From Porpolomopsis calyptriformis (Eukaryota; Basidiomycota; Agaricomycetes; Agaricales; Hygrophoraceae), in NCBI GenBank assembly GCA_951640195.1, contig OX621170.1, forward strand, positions 1,550,001-1,614,000: 64,000 nucleotides of DNA, given 5' to 3'. Positions 1 through 10,669 of this stretch are shown one piece after another; the first letter of the stretch is position 1, and each line of letters begins with the position of its first letter. Both the position numbers and the translations under genes were made by a program. Under the pieces are notes generated by a model that did not search any database, was not told the DNA's origin, and worked only from the letters and a program-made list of their open reading frames with translations.

Positions 1-1469
1 TATACTAGGCTTTAAACTGATAAATCTTATAGGATAACATCCCCTCTTGACACAATCTTTAATATACAACATTAGAAAAACAGTCTTAGCTTATAGATGT
101 AAATACAATCTATAGATGCTATAGCACACTATACTATACCATAGGTAACTATAGGGACAGCCTTATTATATCATATATTATAGAATTTCATAGCCCTCTA
201 TATATTAATATAACTATTTGAAGGGGGTAGGGGGAGGTAGGAGGAGGAGGGTATGTTGGTGATAACAATCAAATGGGAATGTTGAGAAAATGTGAATGAT
301 ATAAATGTGCAATAAAAGGTAATTAGAATACATCTAGGATGGGTTAATTCTATTAAGAAATAACAGAGATATTGGCATAATTAGGGGGAGGGGGCACATT
401 GGCAATGACAATCAAATGGCAATGCTGAGAAAGTATGAATAATATGAATATGCAATAAAATGTCATTAAAATGCACCTAGGATGGTGTAATTCTGTCAAA
501 AAATGACAGAGATATTGAGATAATTGTTTTTGGGGGGGAGGAGGGGGGAAGTTGGTGATAACAATTGAGGGGAACTTTTAGTGGATCCAAGTGACCTAAA
601 TATGCATTACAATGTACTTTGAACCCACCTAATGCAACAGAATTCTGTCAAGAAGTGATGGAGATATCATTATAAAAACCTAAGTAAGTGGGTATACCCT
701 ATTCATGTTTGTGGTTGTTACCCAACATGCTCATGTCTTTTCAAGGGATTATAATACATTACCAGCTGAAAGCAAGGTTTTGACAGGTAGCTAAGGGTTG
801 AGAATAATGATTGGGGTCTGAAATTGAGATAATGCCTTGTAGATGTTTACATAGTAGAGTAAACTTTAAGTGCATTCAAAATATCAGTCTCTCAGGTTTA
901 AAATTAACAATGAATTTCATTAATAGATACAATACAACATTCAAAAATAAGGAGACAGTACAATAAAATGTGTATAAGTATGGTATCATCCAGCAAGGAA
1001 CTAGTATGTTGTACTAGGCTGGATTACTGTGGGCCAAAAAACAAGTTGAGTGAAATCATTGGATTTCATCTTCAGGTATGAGAGAGGATGAGTCCTAAAG
1101 AAGGATGAGTTAGAGAAAGTAAGAAAAAAGTAAAAGCTTACTGTCATAGAGATTGAGGTAGAAAGTCAATCATTATGTAGGTAAGGGCTATTCTAGGAGG
1201 AATTCAAGCAAAAAGAAAAGATAAAATCAATATAGATGTACCTTCAAGGAAAGAAAGTAAGTGGGCCAAGTCCTACAATAAGGGTGGTATTATAGCAAGT
1301 TAGATGAACAATTCCAGGGCCACCACAATGAGAACTAGCAGAGACTAGCATCAGATATATGTGTCTCACTGTTCCTACCCATGATGGTGTGGGGGAAAAA
1401 ATCCAGCTGCCCCAATGTTATCTTGATTGGGGGGCAGTGTTACTACCTTGTCACAGCCTTCAAGGCTGC
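1..1469. other. AT-rich non-coding sequence
   Basis: No open frame with recognisable content was seen on either strand. The stretch holds a G-rich tandem repeat (225-670, listed separately) and otherwise unassigned AT-rich DNA that probably derives from old transposons. Nothing else could be supported. Confidence 0.5.
225..670. repeat. Divergent tandem repeat, about 145-153 bp x 3, with G-rich tracts
   Basis: Three diverged units share the anchor TTGGTGATAAC or a variant, starting at 256, 399 and 552 (spacings 143 and 153). Each unit also holds a G-run, a segment like CACCTAGGATGG and a closing segment like TGACAGAGATATTG. The G-runs (for example GGGGGGGAGGAGGGGGG near 533) lead each unit. 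Confidence 0.7.
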
Positions 1470-1576
1470 ATATGAAAGGTGCATTCAACCATACAAGTGC
1501 TTCAAGTTCACTTGAACATCATCTTGGACAAGCAGCAGCTTTACAATGGCACTATACCTATTCTTAGCTGCATATG
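1470..1576. repeat. Left part of the ~100-bp tandem repeat split by the large Gypsy
   Basis: The segment GGACAAGCAGCAGCTTTA recurs at 1526, 13266 and, with one change, 13368. With the Gypsy insertion removed the spacings are 93 and 102 bp, so three tandem units existed before insertion. The left target site ATATG is 1572-1576. Confidence 0.8.
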
Positions 1577-1772
1577 TGTAAGAGTTGGGGATAAGTTATC
1601 ACACTTTGCTCAATACCAGGATATGCACAGAACCAATGTATTGGGGGCAATCTGGTATAAGCGGGAGTGGGATGTAAACTTATTGTTTACCTAAGCGTAA
1701 CTAGTACTTGAGGTATCCAGTACAAATATGTACAAACATAGCACGGTGGCTGTATGTAACATATCTGTTACA
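1577..1772 (-). repeat. 3' LTR of the large Gypsy (element on minus strand)
   Basis: 196-bp terminal repeat with TG...CA ends on the plus strand, matching 13023-13218 at 186 of 196 positions with no indels. It is preceded by the target duplication ATATG. Confidence 0.95.
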
Positions 1773-1918
1773 TCCTCCCCGTTCGGCTTGACTGCTGGGG
1801 TAAGTTAAGCCTGATAGCCAGGCAGAATACACATAAAACAATCTATAAACTACATAGAAAGAACTGAGAGAAATAGAAAATAAATGCCAAAGTAATACAA
1901 CTGCAGCGGCGACTACAT

Positions 1919-3178
1919 TCATCTGTAGTCCATCAGGATGTCAGGTATCTCTGACGTACTATCAATACATTCCTGAAGTGAGGCTGGCTCAGGTTCGGGT
2001 ATCGGTGAGCCAAGTGAAACTTGCTCGCTATCGCTGCCTGGCGGCGCAGCGCTGTCTTGTGAGTCACGCTGTGAATGGCGTCGTGAAGTGTGGGACGAGT
2101 CCCAGCCATGGGGTGGTCCACGCTTGGTGAGTGTGTACGTGATTTGTCCACACCAAGTGAACGAGTTAGATGCATCAAACGCATCTTGGGTGATAAGGCC
2201 CGCGGATGGGGCGACAGACTCATCATTAGATGAGATACAAGACTGAGGATGTTGGCGAGGATGTCCGTCTGGGAACCAAGTGTCATTTCCATCACGAAGT
2301 GACGAAGGAATGCTATTCCTTGCCAATGTATTATGCACAGACTCTCTGTATGTCTCGAGGGAGGATAAGTCCGAGACATTACCCTGGAGGGTGTCCTCAA
2401 GCCATTGGAAGGCATAGACAAAGGCGTCGTCTACTTGTTCAAACGTAACGCCTTGTCCGGCGAAGAATGGAATGAGGGATTGTTCCGTGACATTGGATGA
2501 TCCAGAGTACCGGGTGGGTTCTCTGGTGGGTTCCGCAATGGACAGGTTCGATCCCGTCACAAGTGAGCGATAGCGGCTGGGCATTCCAAACAGGAGGGCC
2601 ACCGCTCTGATGTATTGCGACTGAATCTGGTCGGCATCTGTCAATGATTCGGCGGGAGCACAGGTCTTAGGTGACTTTGGTTTGTGTCAACTAACCAAAA
2701 GCATCCCGCGGAGGCTTCGCAGTGAAATGCTGCCATCTCGTTCTAAGCACACTCCAGGGTGCATGGCATGGCAGTTTATGTAGAACCAATGAGCCCACTC
2801 TTCCAGGGAGCTCATGGCAGTTAGCTGAGATGGGTTAATCCATCCAGGCACAGAAGAAGTCAGCACCTGTACAGGTGCATTGGTGGAATCACCTGAAGCC
2901 CAGGTGGGAACTCTCCAATTGATTAATGCAATGCGTTGAGCATCCGTTCTGCTCTCTCAAGGAGTGTCACAACTGTAGTTGCAAGTCTTTTTGTCAATCA
3001 CAAGGCAGGCCTTGGAGCTTAATAAATCTAGTAGAATGTAGAAGAAAGTTCTGATGGGGACGTCCTCGTAAAGGGTGATGATTCCTCCTGAGTTAAGTTT
3101 TACTTCTACAAAGAAGTTATTCTGCAAGTTAAATCTGTTGCGTGCCTCTGCTGAGAGTTTAGGGAATATGGGCATGAA
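1919..3178 (-). pseudogene. Accessory gene between pol and 3' LTR of the large Gypsy, unknown function
   Basis: An intact 241-codon frame (2644-1919) is preceded on the same strand by a second open stretch starting at ATG 3178. That stretch has one in-frame TGA near 2957 and then continues to about 2700. The two could be joined by an intron with acceptor TTGACAG at about 2639; the donor is ambiguous (GTTAGT or GTTGAC near 2685). The downstream part is Ser/Pro/Glu-rich and polar and looks unstructured; the upstream part looks globular (residues such as LEEWAHWFYINCHAMHPG). I do not recognise the family. The TGA fits a CGA codon changed at CpG. It sits where some retroelements carry env or extra ORFs, but no signal peptide or membrane anchor is evident. 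Confidence 0.5.
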
Positions 3179-3627
3179 CAATTGGCTCAGTAGTTATGGG
3201 TTTATGTTTCTCTTTTCTTGTTCTGATGGAAAAGAAGTCTGATGATTCTGATTGCGTTCGTGCTACTACAAGTAATCTCACAGGAGGATGAAGTGATGAT
3301 CCGCTTCGCCCTCAGGGTTTATATAGTATTTCTAAAATAGGAGTCATTATGAGTCAACCTCTGCAGTCACCCCATTTTCTATTGTTCACAGCCTCCGGTT
3401 TAAGGTTTGCCATTGTTCTTAGTCATACTGCGGAAGGCTGTGTTGTTTTGATGACTCAACTCTATTGGGCATAGCCTTCCACAGTATTAGGCTGTGCTGT
3501 CTCATGACTGGTTCCTATTGTTCTTCTAGTCATGAGATCGCCGTTGTTTCTATCTCTTGCCTGGCGTATCGGGTTTCTCTTCTTTGACTGAGGAACCTCT
3601 TTTTGGTCTTCCCTTTGTGTCTGAGCA

Positions 3628-3635
3628 TATAAAAG
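3628..3635 (+). promoter_or_regulatory. TATA box for the antisense accessory gene
   Basis: TATAAAAG lies 47 bases before the ATG at 3682, a normal spacing for a fungal Pol II promoter. It supports independent transcription of this gene against the direction of the Gypsy. Confidence 0.55.
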
Positions 3636-3681
3636 GTGTGGGTTGTATCCCTACGCTTCAGTTCAATCCTTGTCAATCATC

Positions 3682-4512
3682 ATGACTCCCTCCTACCAAG
3701 GCCACTACGTCCGATTCTTCAAGCAGTCTGGAGTGGTGCACCGCACTGCTCCTGTCTTTCTCGATTGCGATTTGTTTCATTACTACCTCCAGTGCATCCC
3801 CTCCAACGCCAACCTCTGTTGGTCTTCCTTCTCCTGCTTTGCTTGCAGTGGCAAGCACAAAGTCAAGAAGTGTCTGTTCGTTCGCTGGCCAATCCAGCAT
3901 GCTTGTGGTTTGATGGAGGATCCGCTTGGTGAGTATTTTGTTTTGTCTTTATTAGTCTGTGTTTATTCATAATAGGCTTTCCCTTTCTTAGCTTGGGATG
4001 ATGATGCCCCTCCCCCTACTTCCCAGCTCCCTTTGGAGGAGCAGGTTAATTGGGGGTCTGACAAGTGGGCTGATTCCCTCCCTTCTATCAAGAAGGAGGC
4101 AGTCGACTGGGCTGCCAGTCCCCCCTTCCGTCCTTGGACCCCTGGTCCATTGAGTTCTTTATCTAGTGGTAAGCTTCTCAATTCTCTCACTTTCTTCGTG
4201 ATTGTTGACTCTTTATTCTTAGTGGAAGATTTGTCATTGTTGTTGACTAATGTCAATGTCAAGATCGAGGAGGAAGAAGTTCCTCCTAGTTTGTTGTGGA
4301 GTCCCACCAACGATTGGTTGGGTGAGGAAGCGAGAAAGATAGCGATGAGTTTCGTTGAAGGGAAGGCTGCCGAGTTGCAGGCCTCCGGTGGTGACACCAA
4401 TGGGGCAATCTACTGGGGTAATAAGTTGGCCGCAATAGATGGTCAAGTAGTGTCGAGTTTTGTAGAGTTCTTGAGGGACAGTATGGTGCAGGAGATTGCC
4501 AAGATGGACTAG
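3682..4512 (+). CDS. Antisense spliced accessory gene inside the large Gypsy, unknown function
   Basis: ATG 3682 opens an 82-codon exon ending at 3928. Intron 1 is 3929-3991 (GTGAGT...TTAG), and the frame then continues to a TAG at 4510-4512. A second stretch, 4169-4222 (GTAAGC...CTTAG, 54 nt, divisible by three), looks like an intron that keeps frame whether spliced or retained; unspliced it encodes an out-of-character hydrophobic run. Exon 1 is cysteine-rich (segment CFACSGKHKVKKC) and could bind metal; the rest is acidic and Trp/Pro-rich. No family is recognised. It runs opposite to the retroelement, has its own TATA box and contains no internal stop, unlike most frames around it, so it may be a captured or selected gene. 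A chance open frame is less likely given the introns. Confidence 0.6.
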
Positions 4513-4845
4513 TATAATTAGCTTAGTCGGACATGGACTCCTCCTTTTGTACAAGTAGTTTCCGCTGCCAATAGAGACAGCCCCCCTTCCAAAAGAACTG
4601 GCATAAGAAAGAAAGGAAAAGAACGAAGAAAAGAGAGGAATTTTAAGAGAGTGAACGCCAATTTCATGACAAGGAGTCGCCTGCGCTGTCGTGATGAACA
4701 ATCACGCAAGTTCGAGAGCCTCGTTATTGCCCAATTCTTGGGCTTGAATGAACAGAGCACACCATTGGCGCGCGTTGACAGGGTATCCATGGCCATCTGC
4801 AGATCGAGTTCCATGCGGAGGGGGCAATCCCATTGCTTCATTTCG

Positions 4846-5897
4846 TCATGCTGCTTCAGCGCTTGCGCCAACCCGGACGGTCTGGTCAATGGGTGAGTAA
4901 TGGGCCCCAGCAGGGATGCTGGGCCAAGCAGTAATGGTCAAGTGCTTCTTGCGCTGTTTGCTCATCTCGCCACTAGGGCCAGATTGATTATTCACTCCTG
5001 GATCTGGGAGGTTTGGGAACTCGACATACAAGGTGGGTTGAAGGTGAGCCTTCAGTTCCTCATTCTCTCGAATGATTTGAGGGAAGTGTCTCTTGATGTA
5101 TGCGTTATCCTCCTTGTTGAGTTTTTCGAACATCGGGCTACAGCCCGCTAACTTGTCGTCCGAGTACGGATTGAAATGTTCCATATCAGCTCTTCATCGG
5201 TTTCTTTTCCCTTGCCCTTGTCTTGGGCAGAGGGGGTCTTGGTCACAGGGCTGGCTGCCCTTGTGTATTCTGATGATCACGAATGCAATCCCTCGGTACA
5301 GGAGCGCTTGCGCTTTCCTAGTGATTCAGCTTTGCTAGCGTCATTAGACTTATTCAGCTTAGCTATGAGCTGATTGGCTTTATAGAGCTCATCTTGAGTG
5401 TGTTCATAACAAGCGCGATAGTAATCACCATCATCTTGAACCTTCTCAAGTGAGACAGTTAGGTTTCAGATCTCTGTGATGAGTTCCTCTTGGTGTGCCT
5501 TGCGGCAGTCCTCGAATGCCTCTTTCAATGAGGCGTCTTCATACACGCTGTCTTCAATGACATGCATTACATAGTCTTTGCAGACTTTACACCTCTGGTG
5601 ACTGGAGTGTATCGCGACATTGATGGTGCTGTTACACACCCATGTTTTCGGGGGTAACTCTGACGAGTTACTTGTGTTTTGTCAAGAGCGGTGCTCTCTC
5701 TCCCCTTCAGAAGAGGGCCTACACTGTGTCTGGCGCGGGGATCTGATGACTTCATCGGGACCAGCCATTAGCTGATCCCTGTCATCTTCCACTGTTTCTG
5801 GTGGTCTCGGGTCTACAGGGCGGGGGCTCGTTCTTACGCTTGTGGGCATGTTACTTTCATTCGACATTGTTGTACAGGGTAGAAAAATTTCTACCAT
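4846..5897 (-). pseudogene. Decayed minus-strand accessory ORF downstream of integrase
   Basis: Open pieces at 5897-5682 and 5184-4846 are linked by a readable but interrupted Lys/Glu-rich, coiled-coil-like stretch (about 5580-5200) with at least two in-frame TGA codons. The first piece is Pro/Arg-rich and acidic, the last contains Asn/Glu/Lys-rich helices. No family is recognised. It follows the integrase gene on the same strand and lies within the element, so it is a former accessory or gag-like gene. Exact exon limits cannot be set. Confidence 0.4.
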
Positions 5898-6112
5898 TGT
5901 TTTTTGTTTATCGTGCTTTTATACAAGTCACGCTTAGACTTGTAGCATCATTTTGGTGCCTCTAATTACCCCAATTGGGGTGAGTCCACCACCGGACCGG
6001 GTATGTCCGGTCCATTGATTGCCGATTAAGGCAATCATCAGTCGCGCTCGGTTTAGTGCGCATACAAGGTGTGCTTGTCGGCACGCCTCAAGGCTCTGAG
6101 TGTGGTTAGCAT

Positions 6113-7744
6113 TCAGTGCCTCTTAACTGGCTGTCTTGGCAGTTGATAGGGGGTATCTACACCCATTAGGGTTAGATATTTATCTAGAGCACTAAGCTCT
6201 TTACACAATGAGATGGGCTCCCATGTTGTGTCTCCGAGGTTCCAACGCACCTCCAGCTTGAGTTTTCGGTTGTCCCACCTATGGCTGACTATTTCATTGA
6301 CTAACCATTCGGTTTGAAGTGGTTCACCGAAGTCATAAGCATCTACTGATGCTCGGTTAGGGAATAACACATCATCATTCGGATGGTGCAGATGCAGCAA
6401 GTTTATGTGAAAGCGCGGATGAATCTGTCGCTTCGCAAGCTCGTCGGGGAGTTCCAACTCATAGTTGGATTCATTAGGAAAGGCCTGTATGACTTTGTAT
6501 GGCCCAATGAACCTTGGCAGTAGTTTCCCTGCTCTACCTTGTGGTAGTTTAAGGTTCTTAGTCGATAGGTACACGAAGTTGTTTACTTTAATCGACGGTT
6601 CTTCCCTTCTACGCTGATTAGCATAGTGTCTTTGAAATATGTGATGCGCAATGATCGCGTCGTAAGCAGCTGCCAGATTCTGCAGTGCTTGTTGAGCAAA
6701 TGCTTGGACACCTGGCGGTGTCTTGGCAGTATTTTCTACCTGCTTAATCATAGCAGGCATATATGCTCCGTTCAGCTCGAACGGGGCGAAGCCTGTAGCT
6801 TCACTAATACTCGCGTTAATTGTGAATTCAGTCATCGGGATCTTTGCGATCCAGTCTCGTTGATCTGAGCTTACAGTTGCTTGGAGGATTTGACCTATTG
6901 AACGATTAGCTCGTTCAGTTGCGCCATCTGTCTGAGGATGGAAAGATGTAGACATCAATAGTTTAGCTCCTAAGAGCCTGTGAAGTTCGCTCCACCATTT
7001 GGAGGTAAATTTTGAGTCTCTGTCCGAGACTATACTTTCGGGAAGGCCGTGAAGCCTTACTACTTCTTTTAAGTAGATCCACGAAAGCTCTGACGCTTTT
7101 GTTTTGGTATTCACTGGAATTAGGTGGATCATTGATGTCATTTGACAAATGACTACCCATAGGTAATTGTACCTGTCAATTTCGGGAAACGGACCAATAA
7201 AGTCCATTCCTATTGATTTCCATGGTTTCGTGGGTATGGGTAATGAATGCAACAGTCCTGTCAGGCGCTGCATATCGTCTTTCGACATTTGACAAGTCTG
7301 ACACAACTTGCAGAATTGTTTGACGTGGCTAAATATCTTAGGCCACCAGTACCATCGTCTTATGTAGTTGGCAGTACGTTGTGGACCAAAATGACCCACT
7401 ATTGAGTGTGCTTGATCAATGATCAGGCCGAAAATTGATTCTTGTCCCATCTTTGCAGATGGGATACATAGTACTTCCTCTCCCCCCAAATTCTTGGACC
7501 AAATCAGGCCTTCACAGACAGTGAATGCCTTATGGTGATCAGGGTTCTCAAGAACCTTGCTGAATAATGCGTCGGATATGTATCCTCCGCGAATCACTAC
7601 TATTGGCGATTCATCATGCTCTATACGAGCGCGCAAGTTCTCTCCTCGTTTATGGGATTGGAATATCATTGGATCGTCTGGGGACAATCTTAATTTTTTC
7701 ATTGGTTCCGTTTCTGGAATTGGAACTAGCGTGAGCACTGCCAC
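6113..7744 (-). CDS. Gypsy integrase with C-terminal chromodomain
   Basis: This 543-residue open frame inserts retroelement cDNA into the genome. An H2C2 zinc-binding region lies near residues 100-150 (HSIVGH, then CKLCQTC). The catalytic core follows, with D in GMDFIGPF, D in IVSDRDSKF and E in GATERANRS, so all three DDE residues are present. The C-terminus (about 455-525) has chromodomain features: EWLVNEIV, then EVRWNLGDTTWEP. Chromodomains of this kind direct integration to methylated-histone chromatin. Unlike RT and RNase H of the same element, this frame has no stop and no lost catalytic residue. The N-terminus is assigned to the first ATG after RNase H; in an intact element it would be part of Pol. 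Confidence 0.9.
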   Translation of the reverse strand: MAVLTLVPIPETEPMKKLRLSPDDPMIFQSHKRGENLRARIEHDESPIVVIRGGYISDALFSKVLENPDHHKAFTVCEGLIWSKNLGGEEVLCIPSAKMGQESIFGLIIDQAHSIVGHFGPQRTANYIRRWYWWPKIFSHVKQFCKLCQTCQMSKDDMQRLTGLLHSLPIPTKPWKSIGMDFIGPFPEIDRYNYLWVVICQMTSMIHLIPVNTKTKASELSWIYLKEVVRLHGLPESIVSDRDSKFTSKWWSELHRLLGAKLLMSTSFHPQTDGATERANRSIGQILQATVSSDQRDWIAKIPMTEFTINASISEATGFAPFELNGAYMPAMIKQVENTAKTPPGVQAFAQQALQNLAAAYDAIIAHHIFQRHYANQRRREEPSIKVNNFVYLSTKNLKLPQGRAGKLLPRFIGPYKVIQAFPNESNYELELPDELAKRQIHPRFHINLLHLHHPNDDVLFPNRASVDAYDFGEPLQTEWLVNEIVSHRWDNRKLKLEVRWNLGDTTWEPISLCKELSALDKYLTLMGVDTPYQLPRQPVKRH

Positions 7745-7792
7745 TTGCGCATCTCTATCTTCTTCTCTTTTGAGAAGACGATTGCTTCGGCG

Positions 7793-8443
7793 TCATTGAA
7801 TGTCTTCGATGACCTGGATAGCCTTCATTTCGATGGCTCCAGTATTAATTTCATTTAGATGATCCCAAGGGAGATCATCCTTTTCTGGGTCTAGACGTAT
7901 ATCTATGTCTACATATTCACTCATAGGATGAGCGTTATACCATGTATCACTTTCATAATAACGTGACAATGCATCAGCAACTTTATTCAGTTGCCCTTTG
8001 ACATATGTTATGTCAAAGTCAAATCTTGACAGGTATTCCATCCAACGAGCTTGTCAGCTAGACAGGCATCTTTGCGTCTTGAAAAACTCAAGAGCTTGAT
8101 GGTCAGTCACAACGTGAACCTGATATCCTATCAGTTTGTCCTCCCATTTAAGGAGGGCTTCAAGTATCGCGATCATTTTATGCTTGAACGTACGATAATT
8201 CCATTAAGCATCTGTAAACTTTTGCGACATAAATCCTGCTGGTCTGCAGGTTTGCCAGGTAGGGCCTTGTCCATACATTGCGCCGACGCCATGTATTGAG
8301 GCGTTGCAGATGACCCATATAGGTTTATCTTTCTTGTGACATATCGGCACTAGTATAGGTGTCGAGTAGCATATCTGCTTTATCATTTCAAAGCTTTTAT
8401 CGTGGATTGGTCTCCACACGAATGGTTGCCTGTTCACTGTCAT
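7793..8443 (-). pseudogene. Gypsy RNase H, two open pieces, catalytic Asp changed
   Basis: Pieces 8443-8204 and 8041-7793 are parts of one RNase H domain (VICNASIHGVGAMY; TDHQALEFF; RFDFDITYVKG). They are interrupted by a stop near 8206 and a TGA near 8056. The first catalytic aspartate, expected in the DAS motif, reads Asn (codon AAC after TGC), a G to A change at a CpG. The domain would remove template RNA during reverse transcription; this copy should be inactive. Confidence 0.8.
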
Positions 8444-8515
8444 GGCTGCTAACGGCCCTGTATAACTTGAGATATCCAGCAGGAAATGCGCCAGATATTG
8501 TACGAGTCCTATAAA

Positions 8516-9454
8516 TTACTGGACATTATTGTAATTGCGTGGTTGTTGCCAATCACGTATTCTCGCCATTTTATTGGTGTCTGCGTGTAGCCCTTTGTCA
8601 TCTATCTTATAACCTAGACAGTTGATTACATCGGCGTACAGTTCGCATTTCTCCTCTTGGAGGTAGAACTTGTATTCTCGTAGTTTACCAAACATGAGAC
8701 CCAAGTGTTTTTCATGCTCCAAGATGGAAGCACTATAGACGAATAGATTGTTGAGATAGGCATGCATGAATATGCCAATAAAGTCTTGAAAGATCATTGT
8801 CATTACCCGCTGAAATGTAGCGGGTGCGTTGCAGTCTCCTATCTGCATTGTATGGCTCATGTAGGTGCCATATATAGTTGCAAACACACTTTTATGCACG
8901 TCTTCAGGTACTGTCCGTACCTGCTCATAAGCATCTGATAGGTTGATTTTTGACCTTATTGTTCCGCCGGCCACATTATATCTGATTTGGTCTTGGTCAG
9001 GAAAGGGTGTAACATCCTTCAAAGTATTGTTGTTGCATTTACGACAATCAATTGGCGTCCGTAGAGTGCCATTCTTCTTTGGAATGCACGGCATCGGAGC
9101 TGCTTGATCAGTTTGCACCGATTCCCACCATCCAGCGCGCATGTACTGCGCAATCTTCACCATAAGCTGAGGCTTTAGCGAGTCCAGACATCTCGGAAGG
9201 TAATAATTGTACTTCTTATCTTCGTCGATAAGAGGTATGTGGTGATTGACACCACATACCGGAGGTAATTCCTTGGGTACTCCGTGCATGATATCTTGGC
9301 ACGCTTCGATCCATTTGGCTCGAAGGTGAGGTCTGTCCTCATGTGTTAGGGATGTTTTGGTCCTTTCGTTTGGTTGAACAATTTGAGCTACACTCAGTAG
9401 CATCTTTTCATTAGACCCGGTAGGGGTACTCTCTTTTATTTTCTTTGTGTTCAC
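8516..9454 (-). pseudogene. Gypsy reverse transcriptase, active-site DD changed to NN
   Basis: A 312-residue open frame carries RT motifs in order: the primer-grip-side segment (RTPIDCRKCNNNT), the first catalytic Asp (INLSDAYEQV), the NAPATFQR motif, and then AYLNNLFVYS where the family has YxDD. Both aspartates at 8749-8754 read Asn (AAC AAT), each one G to A step in a CpG from an Asp codon. The frame is otherwise open, so the loss is by missense. It cannot polymerise by the standard mechanism. It is separated from the protease frame by a stop at about 9455-9570. Confidence 0.85.
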
Positions 9455-9568
9455 GTCTGAACACCTTTTTCTTGAAAACTCCTCAACAAACTCTTTTGGT
9501 TTGTCAGTTTCTATGATGTCCTGTCTGGACGTCTTCCCTGCAGAACCTTTCGGTTCTGCGTCCGCTAG

Positions 9569-10135
9569 TTATTCAGCAGACCTTTGTTCAGTTCGTTGCA
9601 GTGATTGTCTATGCACGATTTCGTCATTTTCCTCCCCTTCAGTAAGAGCGGGAGTGGCTACCCTGCGGACCATTATCTGGTTCACGCTAGGCTCTAGTGT
9701 AATTTCAAATTCACGCATGAAACCGATGCCAATTATAGCATCGAATCTGTCGATATTTATAATATCGAAGTAGTATTTCTTTGCAATACTTTCATATCGC
9801 ATGGGACAGTAAGTACCATAGTTAATCTGCGATCTGCTACTGCGGCATCCTAGTTTGATCGGAACAGGGTCCTTCAACTGATATATTTTCAAGTTTGCAA
9901 CTCTCGCAAATTCTGGGCTAATGGCATCAGAGGTGCTGCCTGTATCGAACATTACAATAGCTATGAGGCTGTTTAATTCCATGCAAGCCACTAAAGGCCT
10001 TACTTTTGTGCTCAGCTTCGCTGGGTGGTCCTGCTGTCTGCTGGACTTACAAATCCATGATTTGGGTTGAGTGTCCTCTTTGAACACTTGTTTGTCATTT
10101 ATAGACACTATCAATTCATGAGTAGGGTTACTCAT
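9569..10135 (-). CDS. Gypsy aspartic protease
   Basis: This 188-residue frame contains the retropepsin active-site motif DTGS (VMFDTGSTSDAISPEF, about residue 62), followed by a flap region and a second hydrophobic segment (FDAIIGIGFM). It would act as a dimer to cut Gag-Pol. It lies between the zinc-knuckle part of gag and RT on the same strand, in the expected order. Its upstream edge almost touches the zinc-knuckle frame (stop at 10139), suggesting that gag-pro was continuous or frameshifted before decay. Confidence 0.8.
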   Translation of the reverse strand: MSNPTHELIVSINDKQVFKEDTQPKSWICKSSRQQDHPAKLSTKVRPLVACMELNSLIAIVMFDTGSTSDAISPEFARVANLKIYQLKDPVPIKLGCRSSRSQINYGTYCPMRYESIAKKYYFDIINIDRFDAIIGIGFMREFEITLEPSVNQIMVRRVATPALTEGEENDEIVHRQSLQRTEQRSAE

Positions 10136-10138
10136 TTC

Positions 10139-10669
10139 TCAGATTGAACGTATCTGTTCATTGACAATGTTATTGTCATCTTCCTCTTGTGAGTACTCCT
10201 CATACTCATCATATTCTTGGAGGTGATACTCTTCACCTTGTGATGTATACTGCGATCCTTGTAAAGGATCATCCTCCTCTTCCTCAACTACAATTCTGTA
10301 GTTGTTGTGAAGCTCGTCTGCCTCTTGGTCGTTCTCGTCGATAGCATCTTCTGCTACCATTTTGAATGCATCCTCCCCCTCTTGGATTGCTGCCATTCGG
10401 GGTTTCCCAAAATTGGGACATTTCGGATTGGTCGCATAGTGGCCAAGTTTGCCACACATGTAGCATTTCACACCAGATGATCCTGTCTGGTTCTTATTAT
10501 ATGCTGGTGCCTGCGGTGTCGGTTTACTTCCAGAACCGCTAGGTCTATTTGGCGGTGGTATGTAAGGCTGATGGTTGTCAGTTGGTCTATATGGTTGGTA
10601 TGGACCTTGTTTGTTAGCTGTAAGGGTTTTGGTTCTTGCCTTGCTCAAGACCAGACTGAATACGACCAA
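10139..10669 (-). pseudogene. C-terminal part of Gypsy gag (nucleocapsid zinc knuckle)
   Basis: A 176-residue frame with a Pro/Gln-rich start, a zinc knuckle CYMCGKLGHYATNPKC (CX2CX4HX6C, two residues longer than the standard CX2CX4HX4C) and a very acidic tail. This is the RNA-packaging end of Gag. Its true N-terminus lies further right in the decayed gag. Confidence 0.75.
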
